Source: Zygnema cylindricum (Eukaryota > Streptophyta > Zygnematophyceae > Zygnematales > Zygnemataceae). Taken from it: 52,376 nucleotides of DNA. A program made the position numbers and the translations under genes. The DNA lies in assembly GCA_037447655.1 (NCBI GenBank), contig JBBHKE010001223.1, positions 1 through 52,376 on the forward strand, read 5' to 3'. Under the pieces are notes generated by a model. It saw only the letters and a list, made by a program, of their open reading frames with translations. It was not told where the DNA came from and made no database searches. The first letter of the stretch is position 1. Each line of letters begins with the position of its first letter. This document shows positions 23,565 to 34,529 of the stretch, piece after piece.

Positions 23565-24040
23565 CACCGTGAATCGTAATTAGAGTAAAGAAAAAAATAG
23601 AATAAAAAAAGATAAAAAAATAATTAGAGTTATGAACTCTAATTTGTGTGATATAACTTTTTCAAAAAGGAATTCTACTCTAATTAATTTAAGTACTCTA
23701 ATTTGGCTTGCTAATATATCTACTGTAAATAAGGTATTTGTACAAAATTTGACAAAACGTACAGTTTATCATCACTATGACGTTTGCGTTGCGCGGTTTG
23801 TTAAAACGCAGTTATATGATAACGGCCTGTATTAAATCATTATTTGTCTTTTTACTTATAAAAGTACAATTTTGCACGGTCGGACGTCGTCCGTACTCCA
23901 CACTATTTAAAACCAGCCTATATTATAGTTTTGTACGCTAATAATGGAAAATTTAGAATCATTTACTCTATTTAACGTGATAGAGTCGAAATTTAGGGCG
24001 ACCGAATTAGCGTTATTTACTCTAATTACGATCCGCGGTG
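23565..24040. mobile_element. TA-family element, 476 bp
   Basis: The ends CACCGTGAATCGTAATTAG and CTAATTACGATCCGCGGTG are flanked by TA (23563-23564, 24041-24042). In copy 2 the flanks run together (GACACAGCTAGTAAGAAG around 19297), which supports insertion after duplication. Confidence 0.85.
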
Positions 24041-24085
24041 TAGTGAACCAAATAAGAAGCGCAGAAAGGCTTCAGAGGTACAATA

Positions 24086-24545
24086 CACCACGAATCGTAA
24101 CTAGAGTTATGTACGCTAATTCCGTCACCCCAAATTTTGACTCTATCTCTATAAATAGAGTACATTATTCTAAATTATTATTTACATTTTTTAAGGTACT
24201 ATTTGAATGAGCGTTAATAACTCTAAAACTGTGACGTCTTAAATAGTTTGGCGTAAGGTTGGTGTCTGGCCGTGCAAAATTGTACTATTAAGCAAAAAGT
24301 ACAAATAAATATTTAGTACAGGTCGATTTCATATAACTGTGTTTTAACAAACCGCATCTGGCGTCATAATGACATTGTGTACGTTTTAGATTTTATACTT
24401 TTCTTAATTTACGGTGGATATATAAGGCCCCAAATTCACTTAGAATTAGATTGATGAATTAGAGTAAAATTCCTTTTGAAAAAGTTATATCCCAAAATTC
24501 GCGTTATAACCTAATAATCTTTTTACTCTAATTTTCTTTACTCTG
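24086..24545. mobile_element. TA-family element, right end lost
   Basis: The left end CACCACGAATCGTAACTAG follows TA (24084-24085). The interior has the family block with GTGTTTTAACAAACCGC. The right terminus decays after TTTTCTTTACTCTG. Confidence 0.6.
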
Positions 24546-25106
24546 TCACATTGCCCGTTATTAACGAAATGGAAAAAACTTTATAAAAAAAAGTAGGATA
24601 GAAAAACGAGAAGGTACAAAGGGGGTAAAAAAAAGGAGAAAAAAACATTTAAAGACTACAAAAGCTCAAGGAGACTAAGGCAAAAAAATCAAATGAAAAA
24701 GTCAAAGCTTACTAGAGTAATTGGCAAAACTAAAAAAAATCACCAAAGAAGACTAAACACAAAAGGAAAATCTATTGTAAATGATGCCCCACAACCCCAA
24801 CAAACTAATTTCCACATCCCCGAAGATCGCGAATGTGAATTGGATCCCTTGGCGGAAGATCTCGGAGGCCACGCCCGTCATTCGCCAACTGTGCTTAGGC
24901 GTAGAAGGGTCACTGCTTGCAGTGATTAAACGGAAAGGCGTAGAAGAGTCATTGCTTGCACTGATTAAAAGGAAACTGATACACGTTGACGATAAAAAGC
25001 AACGAAAAGGCTCGAGGGAGGACTCTATGGACCCTTGAATTCAAATACTTTTTTAGCACGGTTGGGGAGAAAATCATCAAAAGACTTGTCCAAAGAGCCG
25101 CAAAAT

Positions 25107-25548
25107 TTATGCAACAATTGGGACATATTGATCCTCCGGGTCTTGGTGAATGTAATCCCTTTCCTTGGAAAACCGTGCGTCCCGAGCCACCACGCCCGGA
25201 CGCAATGCCGCGCGAGAAGAAACGCGGGTCCCACACGGATACGTGACCATATCACCTAAGGTTCTCTCGGTCCCGTGGAGGAAAACCAAGTCAACCCAAG
25301 GACTTCGGAGACTACTAGATCGGAAGCGAAGAGAGAGGATATCAGGAACTTCTCCCTTCATAGTGTAGCTTGCTTCGACGCCAATCGCACCGCGAAGCAA
25401 ATCATGCGCAAGAGTACGTTCACCCCCGCGTGAGCAACGAAGTAAATGAATTCCGTCGGAGTCAATAGGTTGGTTACCTACTCAATGGGGGAGCCCAAGA
25501 AGGGGAGGGTTAGGCAAACCCAAATGAAGGGCTATACTAGATGTGAAC
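25107..25548 (-). pseudogene. Decayed retroelement C-terminal domain (R copy 3)
   Basis: This is the paralogue of the frame at 20275-19863. It keeps the Cys/His lead (around 25500-25400), VDLVFLHGTERTLGD and the arginine-rich tail, but a 9-bp length difference (copy 2 has extra bases near 20101-20109) and substitutions such as TDPRG to TYPCG separate them. In copy 3 the frame can be followed further downstream than in copy 2, which stops at 19863. No catalytic part is present, so it is a remnant; the function is inferred only from motif order. Confidence 0.55.
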
Positions 25549-25954
25549 TGGTTAGACGTCAGACGAAGTGTCGGAAAAATGGGTGTTGCTTATAAACATG
25601 CACCAACCCCCGACCCAGGACATGGATGTCAACGAGCACGCGATTGAGCAGAAGGTAGCACGTTCGAAATGCACCATACCTATACCGCGGCGAGGCACCC
25701 GTCCTCGAATTTGCTATTGGTCGGTCTCACACGATTTATCGTCTAAGTCGCGTAAGCCACCTCGTGGTCGTCACCAAACAAATCCGTGGAGTCAGAATAA
25801 CTATTTTTTTACCAAACTTTTTGAAGTCGTTCTGTAGCCAAAACTGCAGACATGGATTGAGAGGAGCGAAGTATCGACGTCCTTTTGAAGGCAGATTTGA
25901 GCTTGTCGAAAGCCAAAATCTGATCCTACAACCTTTTCCAAGCTAGTAATTGTC

Positions 25955-26120
25955 TCGAAAGAGATAAAGCGATAAAGAGAGAAGGAGATAAAGATATAAA
26001 GAGATAAAGCGATAAATAGACAAAGAGACAAAGAGACAAAGAGAGAAAGTGACTCAGAGACAAGGAGATAAAGGGACAAAGTGATAAAGAATTAAAGAAA
26101 TAAAGAAATAAAGAGATAAA
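25955..26120. repeat. GATAAA/GACAAA tandem repeat (copy 3)
   Basis: Same kind of array as at 20690-20865, with units shuffled and fewer GACAAA repeats at the centre. Confidence 0.9.
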
Positions 26121-26694
26121 GTTATACCCAAGAAGGAACAACATTGGCTCCAAAAAGACATTTCTTTATATGGCAATCAGGACCGAGTTTTTTCAAGGAG
26201 TTAAGGAACTGTTATGTTTAATATAATCTTATAATTTGGAGGAAGTTATGAACATATCTTTTTAATATGGAACTTAAGTGAAATTACAATCTCCTAGAAT
26301 GAAATCTAAAACTTTTTGCTAGATTGCCGAAACCTTATTTAAATTGGAAGGCATCACCAACCATTCTCAACACCCGTCTGTACCCTAAAAAGTCATCTCA
26401 CAACAGTATATCTTTTCATTTTCAATTTTTCAATTTTATATTTGGAGTATCAGTTTTTCAATTTCAGTTTTTCAATTTCGATTTTTCAATTTCAATTTTT
26501 CAATTTTGATTTTTCGATTTCAGTTTTTCTATGTCAATTTTACAACTTTGATTCTATCAAAACCTTTTCGCAAGTCGTAAAATATTTAGTATTCCCAAAT
26601 TGATAAAAATTGTCCTTTAACAATCTCTCGGAAGTTTTCCCAGATGCTTTAATTTGTAAAGTTTCTTATGAAAAAAAGGTACTGGTAAAGACCT

Positions 26695-26935
26695 CCCACT
26701 CTCCCTCCACCCCGCATCCTCCCTCTACCTCCCACCCTCCCCTCTACCCCCCATCCTCCCTCTACCTCCCACCACCCCACTACCCCCCATCCTCCCTCTT
26801 ACCTCCCCTCTTCCCTCTACCCCTTCCCTCCCTATACCTCCCACCCTCCCTCAAACCCCATCCTCCCTCCACGTCCCGTCCTCCCTCTACCTCCCGTCCT
26901 CCCTCTACCCCTCCCTCCCTCTACCTCCCATCGTC
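26695..26935. repeat. C/T minisatellite (copy 3)
   Basis: Shorter counterpart of the array at 21495-21835; unit order is not conserved, which points to slippage after duplication. Confidence 0.9.
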
Positions 26936-27355
26936 CCGTCAATCACCAAAATTATTGTGGATAGAAATTTAATTCAACACAATAAAAGGACAAATACCAA
27001 AAACTGAAATCCACACTATATTTATTTTCGGCACAAAAATTACAAAATTAAAATTAATTTAGAAACTTGAAAATATAGGAAACCATCTCTTCAAAAAGAG
27101 AAAAAAAGAAAAAAAAAGAAAAAAAGAAAAAGAAAAGGAGAGACGGGGGAAGGAGGGAGGGAGGGAGAGAAAGAGCATCCCATGCTATAAAAAAGGTTTG
27201 ACAAAACATAAAAAATAAAAATAAATCAGAATGGTTTAAAGAAAATTTACTAAATTTTTACGTTAAGGCGAAATTTCTTTCCTTTTTGCAAGGGACAGTC
27301 TTTTTCTTTCTCTCTCTCTCTTTCTCTTTTTTGAACCACTAAGGTAAAAAAAAAA

Positions 27356-28385
27356 AAGAGGAAAAAAAAACCTTGAAAAAGTGTAAAGAAAAAAGAAAGA
27401 AACAACAAACATAAAAACAACAATAATAATTAATAATAAAAAAAAGGAAGAAAAAAAAAAAACAGAAACCCACCAAAAAAAATTAAAAAAAAAGAAAAAC
27501 CCAAAAAAAAACAAAAATTGGGCACTAAAAAGAGAAAAAAAAGGAAAAAAAAAAGAAAAAAAAAGGGAAAAAAAACTCGAAAAGTAAGGCATGTCTCATT
27601 GTGGTGAAGATACTAACCGAAAATTAAAAAAAAAACATTTCACTATCAATTTTCTATTTTTTTATACACATTTACTTTAATTCTCCATCTCTTCCTAGAA
27701 CCTGCAATTTTGTCTTTTACCAAACAAACAAGATAGAGTATCAACAAAAAGCCAAAACAATGACCATACTAAAAAAAATAAAAAATAAATGAAAAACTAA
27801 CCGAATTTCATTCCAAAAAATCTCTTCAAAATTCAACACGTTCTTATTTTAAGATTTCTTTTATGCCATTTTTGTTTTCTGATTTTCCAATTTCATACTT
27901 GTTTTTTATGCCTTTCATTTTATTGTTCCTCCAAATTATTCCAATGTCGTCTAAATCACAACCGTCCTTTTTTTTGTTTTTATCAATGTTACAATTTTCA
28001 ACTGTTTTTCTTTCTTTCCTTTTTTCTGTAACGCTTTCACCTTTTATTCCTTTGCTTCGTTTTTCTCAAAACTCATTTTCCTGATTTTATCTCCATTGTG
28101 AGAATTTCCTTTTATGTCAATTTTCCTTAAACTCTTTTAACAGAACGAAAACGATATAAATTTCGTCTTCTAGCAGCACCTCTTTCCGTCATTTTACGAA
28201 ACTTTTTTGACTTTCGTCTTTTCCCCTCTTTCTGCCATTTTACAAAACTTGTCTTTTTTTGACTGTTTTGTCTTTTCCCCGAAGCCTTCCATTAAGTCAT
28301 CTTTTCCGTCTTCGTCTTTCGTCTTTACTCTTTGCTGTTTTGCTGGAACAGTTTTGTCTTCTAGTGGGTTTGTATGTTTTGTTGT
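27356..28385. other. Region downstream of the EF-hand gene
   Basis: A/T-rich sequence with long A- and T-runs. It should contain the 3-prime untranslated part of the EF-hand gene, which is read leftwards, but I could not place a polyadenylation site. A 109-codon phenylalanine-rich frame (27592-27263) is an A-tract artefact. Confidence 0.45.
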
Positions 28386-30146
28386 CTACAAAACTTTCTC
28401 GTCTTCTTTCTCATCCTCGTCTTCCTCCTCCTCGTCTTCGGCAGTTCCCACCCATCCCACGAAAGCGTAAACAAATTCCGTAAAAGAACATTCTCCATTA
28501 TGGTCGTAGTCCATTTCATCTGCCCGGGAAAAAAAAAAAAAAAGAAGAAAAAAAGAAGAAATAAAACGAATAAATACACAGGAAAACCCGTCAAAAAAAC
28601 ATTTCATACACTAAGTAATTTCGTACACAAAAGTCCATTTCGTACACTAAAGTTCCTTTTTTTTTGTTTGTATTTTTTTTTTTTTTTTTAGAACTTCAAC
28701 AGTAAAAACCAAAAAAATACCCGTAAAAAAACAAAAACAACCCTACAAAAAAACAGAAGAAATACCCCAAAAAAATATCATGCTAATTGTTTCCTTTTCT
28801 CGAAATAGATATTTCAGTAAAAAACTTTTAGTTTGCAAATTTCAATCTAAACTGACGGATTTCAATACCATTTTTTTTTAAAACTTTTTGATTGGTTTGA
28901 TATGAGGGAGAAGGAGAGGAGGGAGTACAGATAAGGACAAAATAGCAACAACAGGACAAAATTGCGATACATCGATGTTAAAATGTTGCAATAAACGACT
29001 AAATGATAAAATGACTTTCAACATATCCACTATCGAGACCTTCCTCTCTATCTCTTCTTCTCCTCTCTCTTTTTCCCCCACTCTCTTTCATCCCCTTCCT
29101 CTTTTGCTCTCCCTTACCTCTCTCTCTCTCACCTTCTTCTCTCTCCTCCCTCCCTCCTCTCACTTCCCCCCTCTCTCTTCTCTCCCCTCTACTCTCCTCC
29201 CCTTCTCTCTTCTCTCCCCTCTTCTCCTCCCTCTCCCCCAACACTCACCCCCTCCTCCTTCCCCTCCCCTTCACTAACCTGTGTCGCAGGGGGCACCCTC
29301 CAACCCAGGCACCCCCCCCCCCCTAGCCCCCTCTCCCCTCCCTAGCCCCCTCCACTCTCTCCTTTCCTGCTTAGCTTCTCCCCCCTCCCCTCCCCCTACC
29401 GTCCCCCTCTCCATTCCCTCCCCTCTCCCTCCCTCCCCCTTCCCTCCCCCTGATGTTCGTCACCCTTACCCCCCCGCGGCAGTCACTCCCCTCCCCTCCC
29501 CTCCCCTCCCCTCCCCTCCCCCTGCGTGGTGCCTCCTGGGAGAGTCCCTACCCCACCTGCAGCCTACCCGGGGGGGTCCAGTAGACCGGGTCGGACCAAC
29601 GCCCTAAGCTCAAAGGGGGGGGGGGGGAATGGGGGAGGAGGGGAAGGGGAGGGAGGGGGGGGGAGGGGGAGGGGAGATTTACCGAATCTGTTTGTGAAGG
29701 ATTGCAGTTTGGTTCCCTCTTTTTCGCACGAGAGAGAGAGGGAGAAGGATTTAGCGACTTCTTCCTGGCTGAGGACGCCGTCTCGGTTGGAGTCGAAGAA
29801 GAAGAAGGCGTCGAAGATGGTTTCGAAGGCGGCGCCGAGGGAGGGGAGGCCCACGCGGGAATCCTGGGGAAATAAAATTAAATAAAATAAAATAAAATAA
29901 AATAAAATAAAATGAATTAAAATAAAATAGAATGAACTAAAATACAATAAAGTAATATACAGTAAAGTAAAATACAACAAAGTAAAATAAAGTAAAATAA
30001 AACAAAGTAAAATACAATAATATAAAATAAAGTAAAATACAATAAAGTAAAATCATAAAGTAAACAAAAATAAATAAAAAAGGTAGGACCACCCAGGAAT
30101 CCGGGAAAGAAACAAGAAAGGAGATAATAATAAATGAATAAGTAAG

Positions 30147-30177
<31 letters not shown>

Positions 30178-33100
30178 AAATAGGAATAAATAGAAATAGT
30201 ACTAAATAAAAATAGAAATAATAATAAAAAAAAAAGTAAACAAGTAATTGAATAAAAAAGTAAAATTAATAAGCAAAGAAGTAAAAAAGGAAATAAGGAA
30301 AATAAATAAATCGAAAGATAAATAAACAAAAAACAAAAAAAAAAATAGTAGCAGAAGTAAATAAAAAAAAGTAGATAAATGAGTAAACAAATAACATAAG
30401 CAAAAAAAAAAGAAGAAAAAGTTGGACTCAGCACAAGGAACACCAAGGAGCAAAATAATATGTATAAAACATATATATACACATTGGGGGAGAGAAGAGA
30501 GATAACAGACCTATCCCACTCCCCCCTGCCTTACCCTGGTTTCCCTCTCCCTCCCACTCCCTTTACTTAATTTATTTCCCACAATACACCAACAAACGAC
30601 AAAAGCCACCACCAAACCCTCTCCCTCCTCTCCCACCCCCTCAAAAAACCCCCCTCCTTCCCTCTTCCCTCCCTCCCTTTTCCCCCGATTCTCATCTTCT
30701 GTTCCTCTCTCTCTCCCTCCCTCCCCAGCAAATACACAAAAGGCAGAAAGAACTCTCACCCAAAAAAATCCTCTCCTTCTCCCACCTCCCCTCCACCCCC
30801 CTAAAAAAAATTCCTCTCCCTCTTAGACCCCCAAACCAAGAAAACCCACCTTCTCCTCCCCCTCTCCCTCCTCCCCCCACCGCCAACAAAACCCACCGCC
30901 AGCAATACTCCTTCGTAGTGTTGGGTATCGAGGACCCATTGCCGATATTCGATATATATCGAATTTCAGGTACCCGATATTCGATATATTGCTTCGATAT
31001 ATCGAATTTCAAATTATCGCGATATATCGCCAATATATCGTATCGTCAATATATCGAAGCTAAAAAAAAAAAAAAAAAAAAAAAATCCCACAGGTTTTCA
31101 AGCCTCGTGACTTCGGACAAAGTGACTGTAATATCTTTGCCGGAAAGAAATACGGTTTTTTTCCTGAAAGTCAGCGGAGTGAAGAGATCTCTGAGGTACA
31201 TTGACGCGGTACACTTGTGAAGTACACGTACGTCAAACGCAAGTACGATTTCCCATACGAAAAAGGTCGGTTTCTAGATGTTTGATGATTTTTGAGATTT
31301 GATAGTCAGCTTACGTGGAGCCATTCATATCAGAACACGTATGTAAAACTTATTTAGAAACGATACGCGATGTACCCGATGCTTCTGTAATACATAAATT
31401 TTGCTGTCCGTACTATTACAGAGACCTCCTCGTGTAACCATACCCCAAAAAAGCAATCATTAGAATTACAGAATTAGTACTTTTTGTCGGTTACATTTTG
31501 CGGCGTCTACCTTTAAGTCACGGAACGAAAATCACGGCGTACGTGGCGTATTAGACAATTTGACTTTTTCGCAAAAATAACATATTATATAAAAAAATAA
31601 AAATATTAAATTTAAAAAATACTATATATCGCGATATATATCGCGATGATTTATGTTGGTCGCGGTACGATATATCGAGGATTCTCCTCGATCGATATTC
31701 AATATATCGAATATCGAGATTATCGCGATATGAATTTACCCGATACCCAACACTACTCCTTCGGCACTATCCCCTCCCCCTCCCTCCGCCCCCCCCCCCA
31801 ATTTTTCCCCCTTCCCCTCCCCTCCCATTTTTCCCCCTCTCCCCCCCCCACCCTCCAACCCCAAATTATCTTCCCTCCCTTCCCCCCCACTTCCTCACCT
31901 TTTTTTCCTCGCCCTCCTCTCCTCCCCCCATTTTTTCCCCTCTTCCTCCCTCCCCCTCCCCCACCCATTTCCTCACCTTCTTCTCCTCTCCCTCTCCCTC
32001 CTCCCCCTCTAGCAAAACGACAAAAGCCACCGCCAGGAAAAACTCCCTCAGTCCTATCCCTCCACTCCTATCGAGGTCGGCGGCGTGACAGATGTCACAG
32101 GCCTCGGATGACGTCACGCGGAGCTGGAGGGAGGAGAGGGCGAGGGAGAGCTGGGGGAGGGAGAGGGAGCCGGTGTGGGAGGAGTCTGGAGAGGGGGAGA
32201 GGGAGGGGGAGGGAGAGGGGAAGGGGATTCAAAGGAGGGAAGGGATTTGGGGGAGGGAGGGAATTAGAAGGAGAGCTGGAGGGCGGAGAAGGCGAGGGAG
32301 GGCTGGGGGAGGGAGAAGGGAACCGGAGTGGGAGAGGGGGGAGAGGGAGAGGGAGAGGGAGGGGGAGGGGGAGGAGGAGCAGGAGGGAGGGAGAGGGAGA
32401 GGAAGGGGGAGAGGGAGAGGGAGGGGATTCAGAGGGGGGAAGGGATTTGTGGGAGGGAGTTTGAAGGAGAGCTGGAGGGCAGAGAGGGCGAGGGAGGGCT
32501 GGGCAAGGGAGAGGGAGCTGGAGTGGGAGGAGTCGGGGGGGGGGGGGGGGGGGGGGGGAGGAGTTGGGGAGAGGGAGGGGGAGGAGGAGGGAAAGGGAGG
32601 GAGAGGGAAGGAGAGGGTATAATTGGGAGGAAGAGATTTGTGGGAGGGAGGGAGTTCAAAGAAAAGTTAAAAAGGGAAGGGAGAGGGAGGGCTGAAGGGG
32701 GAGCAGGAGCCGGAGTGGGAGCAGCCTGGGAGGGGTGGAGGGAGAGAGGGGAGGGGGCGAGGGAGAGAGAGAGGAGGCGGGGGGGAAGCAGAGAAGTGGA
32801 GAAAGGAAGAGGGAGGGAGAAGGAAGGGGAGAAATTTAGAGGGGGATGAGGATTTGAAAGGACAAGTGTGAGGGAGACCATTTCAAAGGCGAGAGAGGAG
32901 AGGGAAGGGGAAGGAGGGAGAGGGAGAGGGAGAGGAAAGGAATTATTAAAACATTTTTTTTACCAGAAAGGTGAGAGAAAGGGAAGGAGAAAGAGAGAGA
33001 GAGTGGGGAGAGGGAGGGAGAAGGGGGAAGAGGGAAGGAGAAAGAGAGAGAGAGTGGGGGAGATGGAGGGAGAAGGGGAAAGAGGGAAGGAGAGGGAGGG

Positions 33101-33741
33101 AGATGGAGAGGTTTTGATAAATTTGACAAAAAAATGCAAAAAAAAAAAAAAACCACAAAATCTGGAAGATTACATAGAACAAAAGAAATAAAAAAAAAAA
33201 AAAAAAAAAAAAAAAAACAAAAAAAGAAAAAAAAAAAAAAAAACAAAAAGACACCACAAAGGAGTAAATGAGAAGGAAATAATAACAATAAAAATAATAT
33301 AATTCCTCCCCAAAAAAAAATAAAAAAAGGCTCACCAATTTTATTGAATACTTTTTTCACTTGCAAAAGCGCTCGATCAATTTTCGGAAATTTTAAAACA
33401 ATGGAATTAAAATTTTTGGGAACATTTTTTCGGTCCGACAAATGTCTTTTTAAAAGAGCTTCGGAAACCCTTTCGCTTAAAGGAGGTCTTCGATTCGATC
33501 GAATTTCCGGTTTTTCCGGGTCTTCTTTTTTAATTATATTTCCATTTTCTGGATTTTGGGAAATTTTTGAATTTTCTGAATTTTGTTTATTTTGGGAATT
33601 TTGTTCATTTTGGGAATTTTGTATATTTTGGGAATTTTTCAGATTTTTAGGGACAAAAACTTCTTTCACTTTAGACCAAAAAGAAGACGCGACGGATGAT
33701 GGAATTTGGAAAAATTGTTCTACTGCATTTTCTGGAGCCAT
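28386..33741 (-). CDS. EF-hand calcium-binding protein, CML21/22-like (four exons)
   Basis: Predicted exons are 33741-33336, 32185-31977, 29863-29683 and 28519-28386, joined by GT-AG introns in phases 1, 0 and 1; together they give 309 residues. Exon 1 carries an asparagine/glutamine/serine-rich stretch (about residues 35-70) and FNSIVLKFPKID, a segment I know from plant CML21/22-type proteins. Four calcium loops follow: residues 136-147 (DSSHTGSLSLPQ, Gln instead of Glu at position 12), 172-183 (D-x-D-x-S-G), 229-240 (DSNRDGVLSQEE) and 269-280 (D-x-D-x-N-G). Loops 2-4 have all ligand residues. FVGWVG and an acidic tail close the protein. Intron 1 splits the first codon of loop 1. No myristoylation glycine follows the start Met. 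Role: probably a calcium sensor; partner unknown. Introns hold copies of exon 2 and a hAT-like element. Confidence 0.85.
28530..28560. repeat. A-rich run just upstream of EF-hand exon 4
   Basis: On the minus strand this is the long T-tract before the acceptor GGGCAG at 28525-28520, so it serves as the polypyrimidine tract of intron 3. Confidence 0.6.
28890..29660. repeat. Pyrimidine-rich tract in intron 3 of the EF-hand gene
   Basis: Mostly C and T on the plus strand, with CTCCCCTCCC-type words and an interrupted G-run at 29616-29660. The proline-rich frames it creates (for example 29281-29607) cross the predicted intron and are not supported. Confidence 0.8.
29870..30420. repeat. AATAAA/AAAGTAAAATAC simple repeat in intron 2
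   Basis: About 550 bp of A-rich 5-bp and 10-bp units (AATAA, AAAGTAAAAT). The 181-codon tyrosine/phenylalanine frame read from it on the minus strand is an artefact. Confidence 0.9.
30585..30915 (-). pseudogene. Two decayed copies of the 3-prime half of EF-hand exon 2
   Basis: Exon 2 encodes FFLAVAFVVLL with the DNA word GGTGGCTTTTGTCGTTT. The minus strand at about 30622-30585 reads LVVAFVV with GGTGGCTTTTGTCGTTTG. A second, weaker copy at about 30912-30872 keeps GAGTATTGCTGGCGGTGGG. Neither has a usable downstream donor in frame. They look like duplicated exon pieces left inside intron 2, and the hAT-like element sits right beside the second. Confidence 0.6.
30916..31755. mobile_element. 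hAT-like element, 840 bp, inside intron 2
   Basis: The ends TAGTGTTGGGTATCG and CGATACCCAACACTA are flanked by the 8-bp duplication CTCCTTCG (30908-30915, 31756-31763). It has the same subterminal CGATATATCG-type palindromes as the copy at 4028-4450, but a different centre with a 27-bp A-run at about 31060. No transposase frame is present. Because it lies within an intron of the minus-strand gene it need not disrupt the product. Confidence 0.9.
32100..33115. repeat. 1-kb purine tract (intron 1 and exon 2 of the EF-hand gene)
   Basis: Nearly pure purine on the plus strand (GGGAGAGGGAGGGG-type words), hence pyrimidine in the transcript. It includes a run of about 20 G near 32535-32558. Overlapping plus-strand frames of 107-272 codons rich in Gly, Glu and Arg are composition artefacts. 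Such mirror-rich tracts can form triplex or quadruplex DNA. Confidence 0.9.
32225..32740 (-). pseudogene. Three tandem decayed copies of the 5-prime half of EF-hand exon 2
   Basis: The genuine exon 2 starts at 32185 with DSSHTGSLSLPQLSLALSSL. Similar DNA recurs at about 32334-32272, 32537-32467 and 32730-32656, spaced roughly 200 bp, each followed by the same spacer word with GGGATTTG (plus strand, near 32243, 32443 and 32633). The nearest copy has a 1-bp insertion and no acceptor. The next keeps the frame (DSSHSSSLSLAQPSLALSAL) but its acceptor AG is lost to a C-run. The farthest has an acceptor but Gly in place of the first loop Asp and a stop soon after. They are best explained as tandem exon duplications that decayed. 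Confidence 0.75.
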
Positions 33742-34430
33742 ATTTTTTTATACTATATTTTATTTTTTTATTATTATTATTGTATTATGCAATATTTATT
33801 GGATATTATTGGATTATATATTTTGGATAAGTTTTTCTATACATATATATTTATATACTTTTATACATATTTTTTTTGTATATATATTTTTTATATTCTT
33901 TTAAGCAACCTTTTACAAATTTTTTAAATTCACATACATAATTTTTTTTATAATTCAAATATTTTTTTATATATATATTTTTTATGTTTGTTTATTTATT
34001 TGTTTTGTTTATCCCTTTAACTAGTGCTAATTTAAAAATTAATTACTTAAGGGTTAAAGATGATTTATTTCTTAAAAGAACTTAAAAGAATTTTTTTAAT
34101 CTTTTCTCTTATAAGCTTTTCATTCTATAAAGCCTCTCAACCCACCAAAAAAAAAAAAAAAGAGATTGAAAAAATTGATTTGTTTTTGAGTTTTTCTCCT
34201 GGTTAATTGAAAAAAATCTTTTCAGTATCTTTTCGAAAGTATTCTTGAGAACCTGCCCAAAAAAAAAAAAAAAAAAAAAAGGTAAGAAATCAAAATCGGT
34301 AGCATACACCGACAAAGCTGAGATAAAAAAGTAAAAATAAATAAATAAATAGAAAAACAACCCAGGAGTAAAAGTGTAAACAAATAAACAGCAAAATAAA
34401 AATAAAAAAATTTGTCGTGCGTTAAGGGGT
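33742..34430. other. Upstream region of the EF-hand gene
   Basis: Very AT-rich with TATATATA-like stretches close to the start codon (33840-33990). The minus-strand promoter probably lies here, but no single TATA box or initiator can be chosen. Confidence 0.35.
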
Positions 34431-34437
34431 GCAGAGA

Positions 34438-34512
34438 TAGAGAGAGAGAAAAAAGAGAAGGAGAGAGAGAGAGAGAGAGAGAGAGAGGGGGAGAGAGAGA
34501 GACAGACAGAGG
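34438..34512. repeat. (GA)n microsatellite
   Basis: About 75 bp of AGAGAGAG-type sequence with a GGGG interruption. Confidence 0.95.
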
Positions 34513-34529
34513 GAGCATAATAAAATTAC

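Larger units (their letters stand above)
23288..27355. repeat. Repeat unit R, copy 3
   Basis: Same order of blocks as copy 2, starting GTACAGATTTTCTGTACAT. It lacks the hAT-like insertion but carries two TA-family insertions (23565-24040; 24086 to about 24545). It contains a 22-bp tandem duplication near 23498-23541 and a 39-bp duplication near 24893-24968 that copy 2 lacks. The right end runs towards the 3-prime side of the EF-hand gene. Confidence 0.7.

Noticed and set aside
29937-30482. 181-codon minus-strand frame with many Phe, Tyr and Leu
   Set aside because: Translation of AATAA-type simple repeat within intron 2 of the EF-hand gene.
31646-32849. Long plus-strand frames of 272, 176 and 173 codons rich in Gly, Glu and Arg
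   Set aside because: They lie in the purine tract, overlap each other in different frames and run antisense to a well supported EF-hand exon. Purine-only DNA lacks stop codons apart from TGA/TAA/TAG remnants, so long frames are expected.
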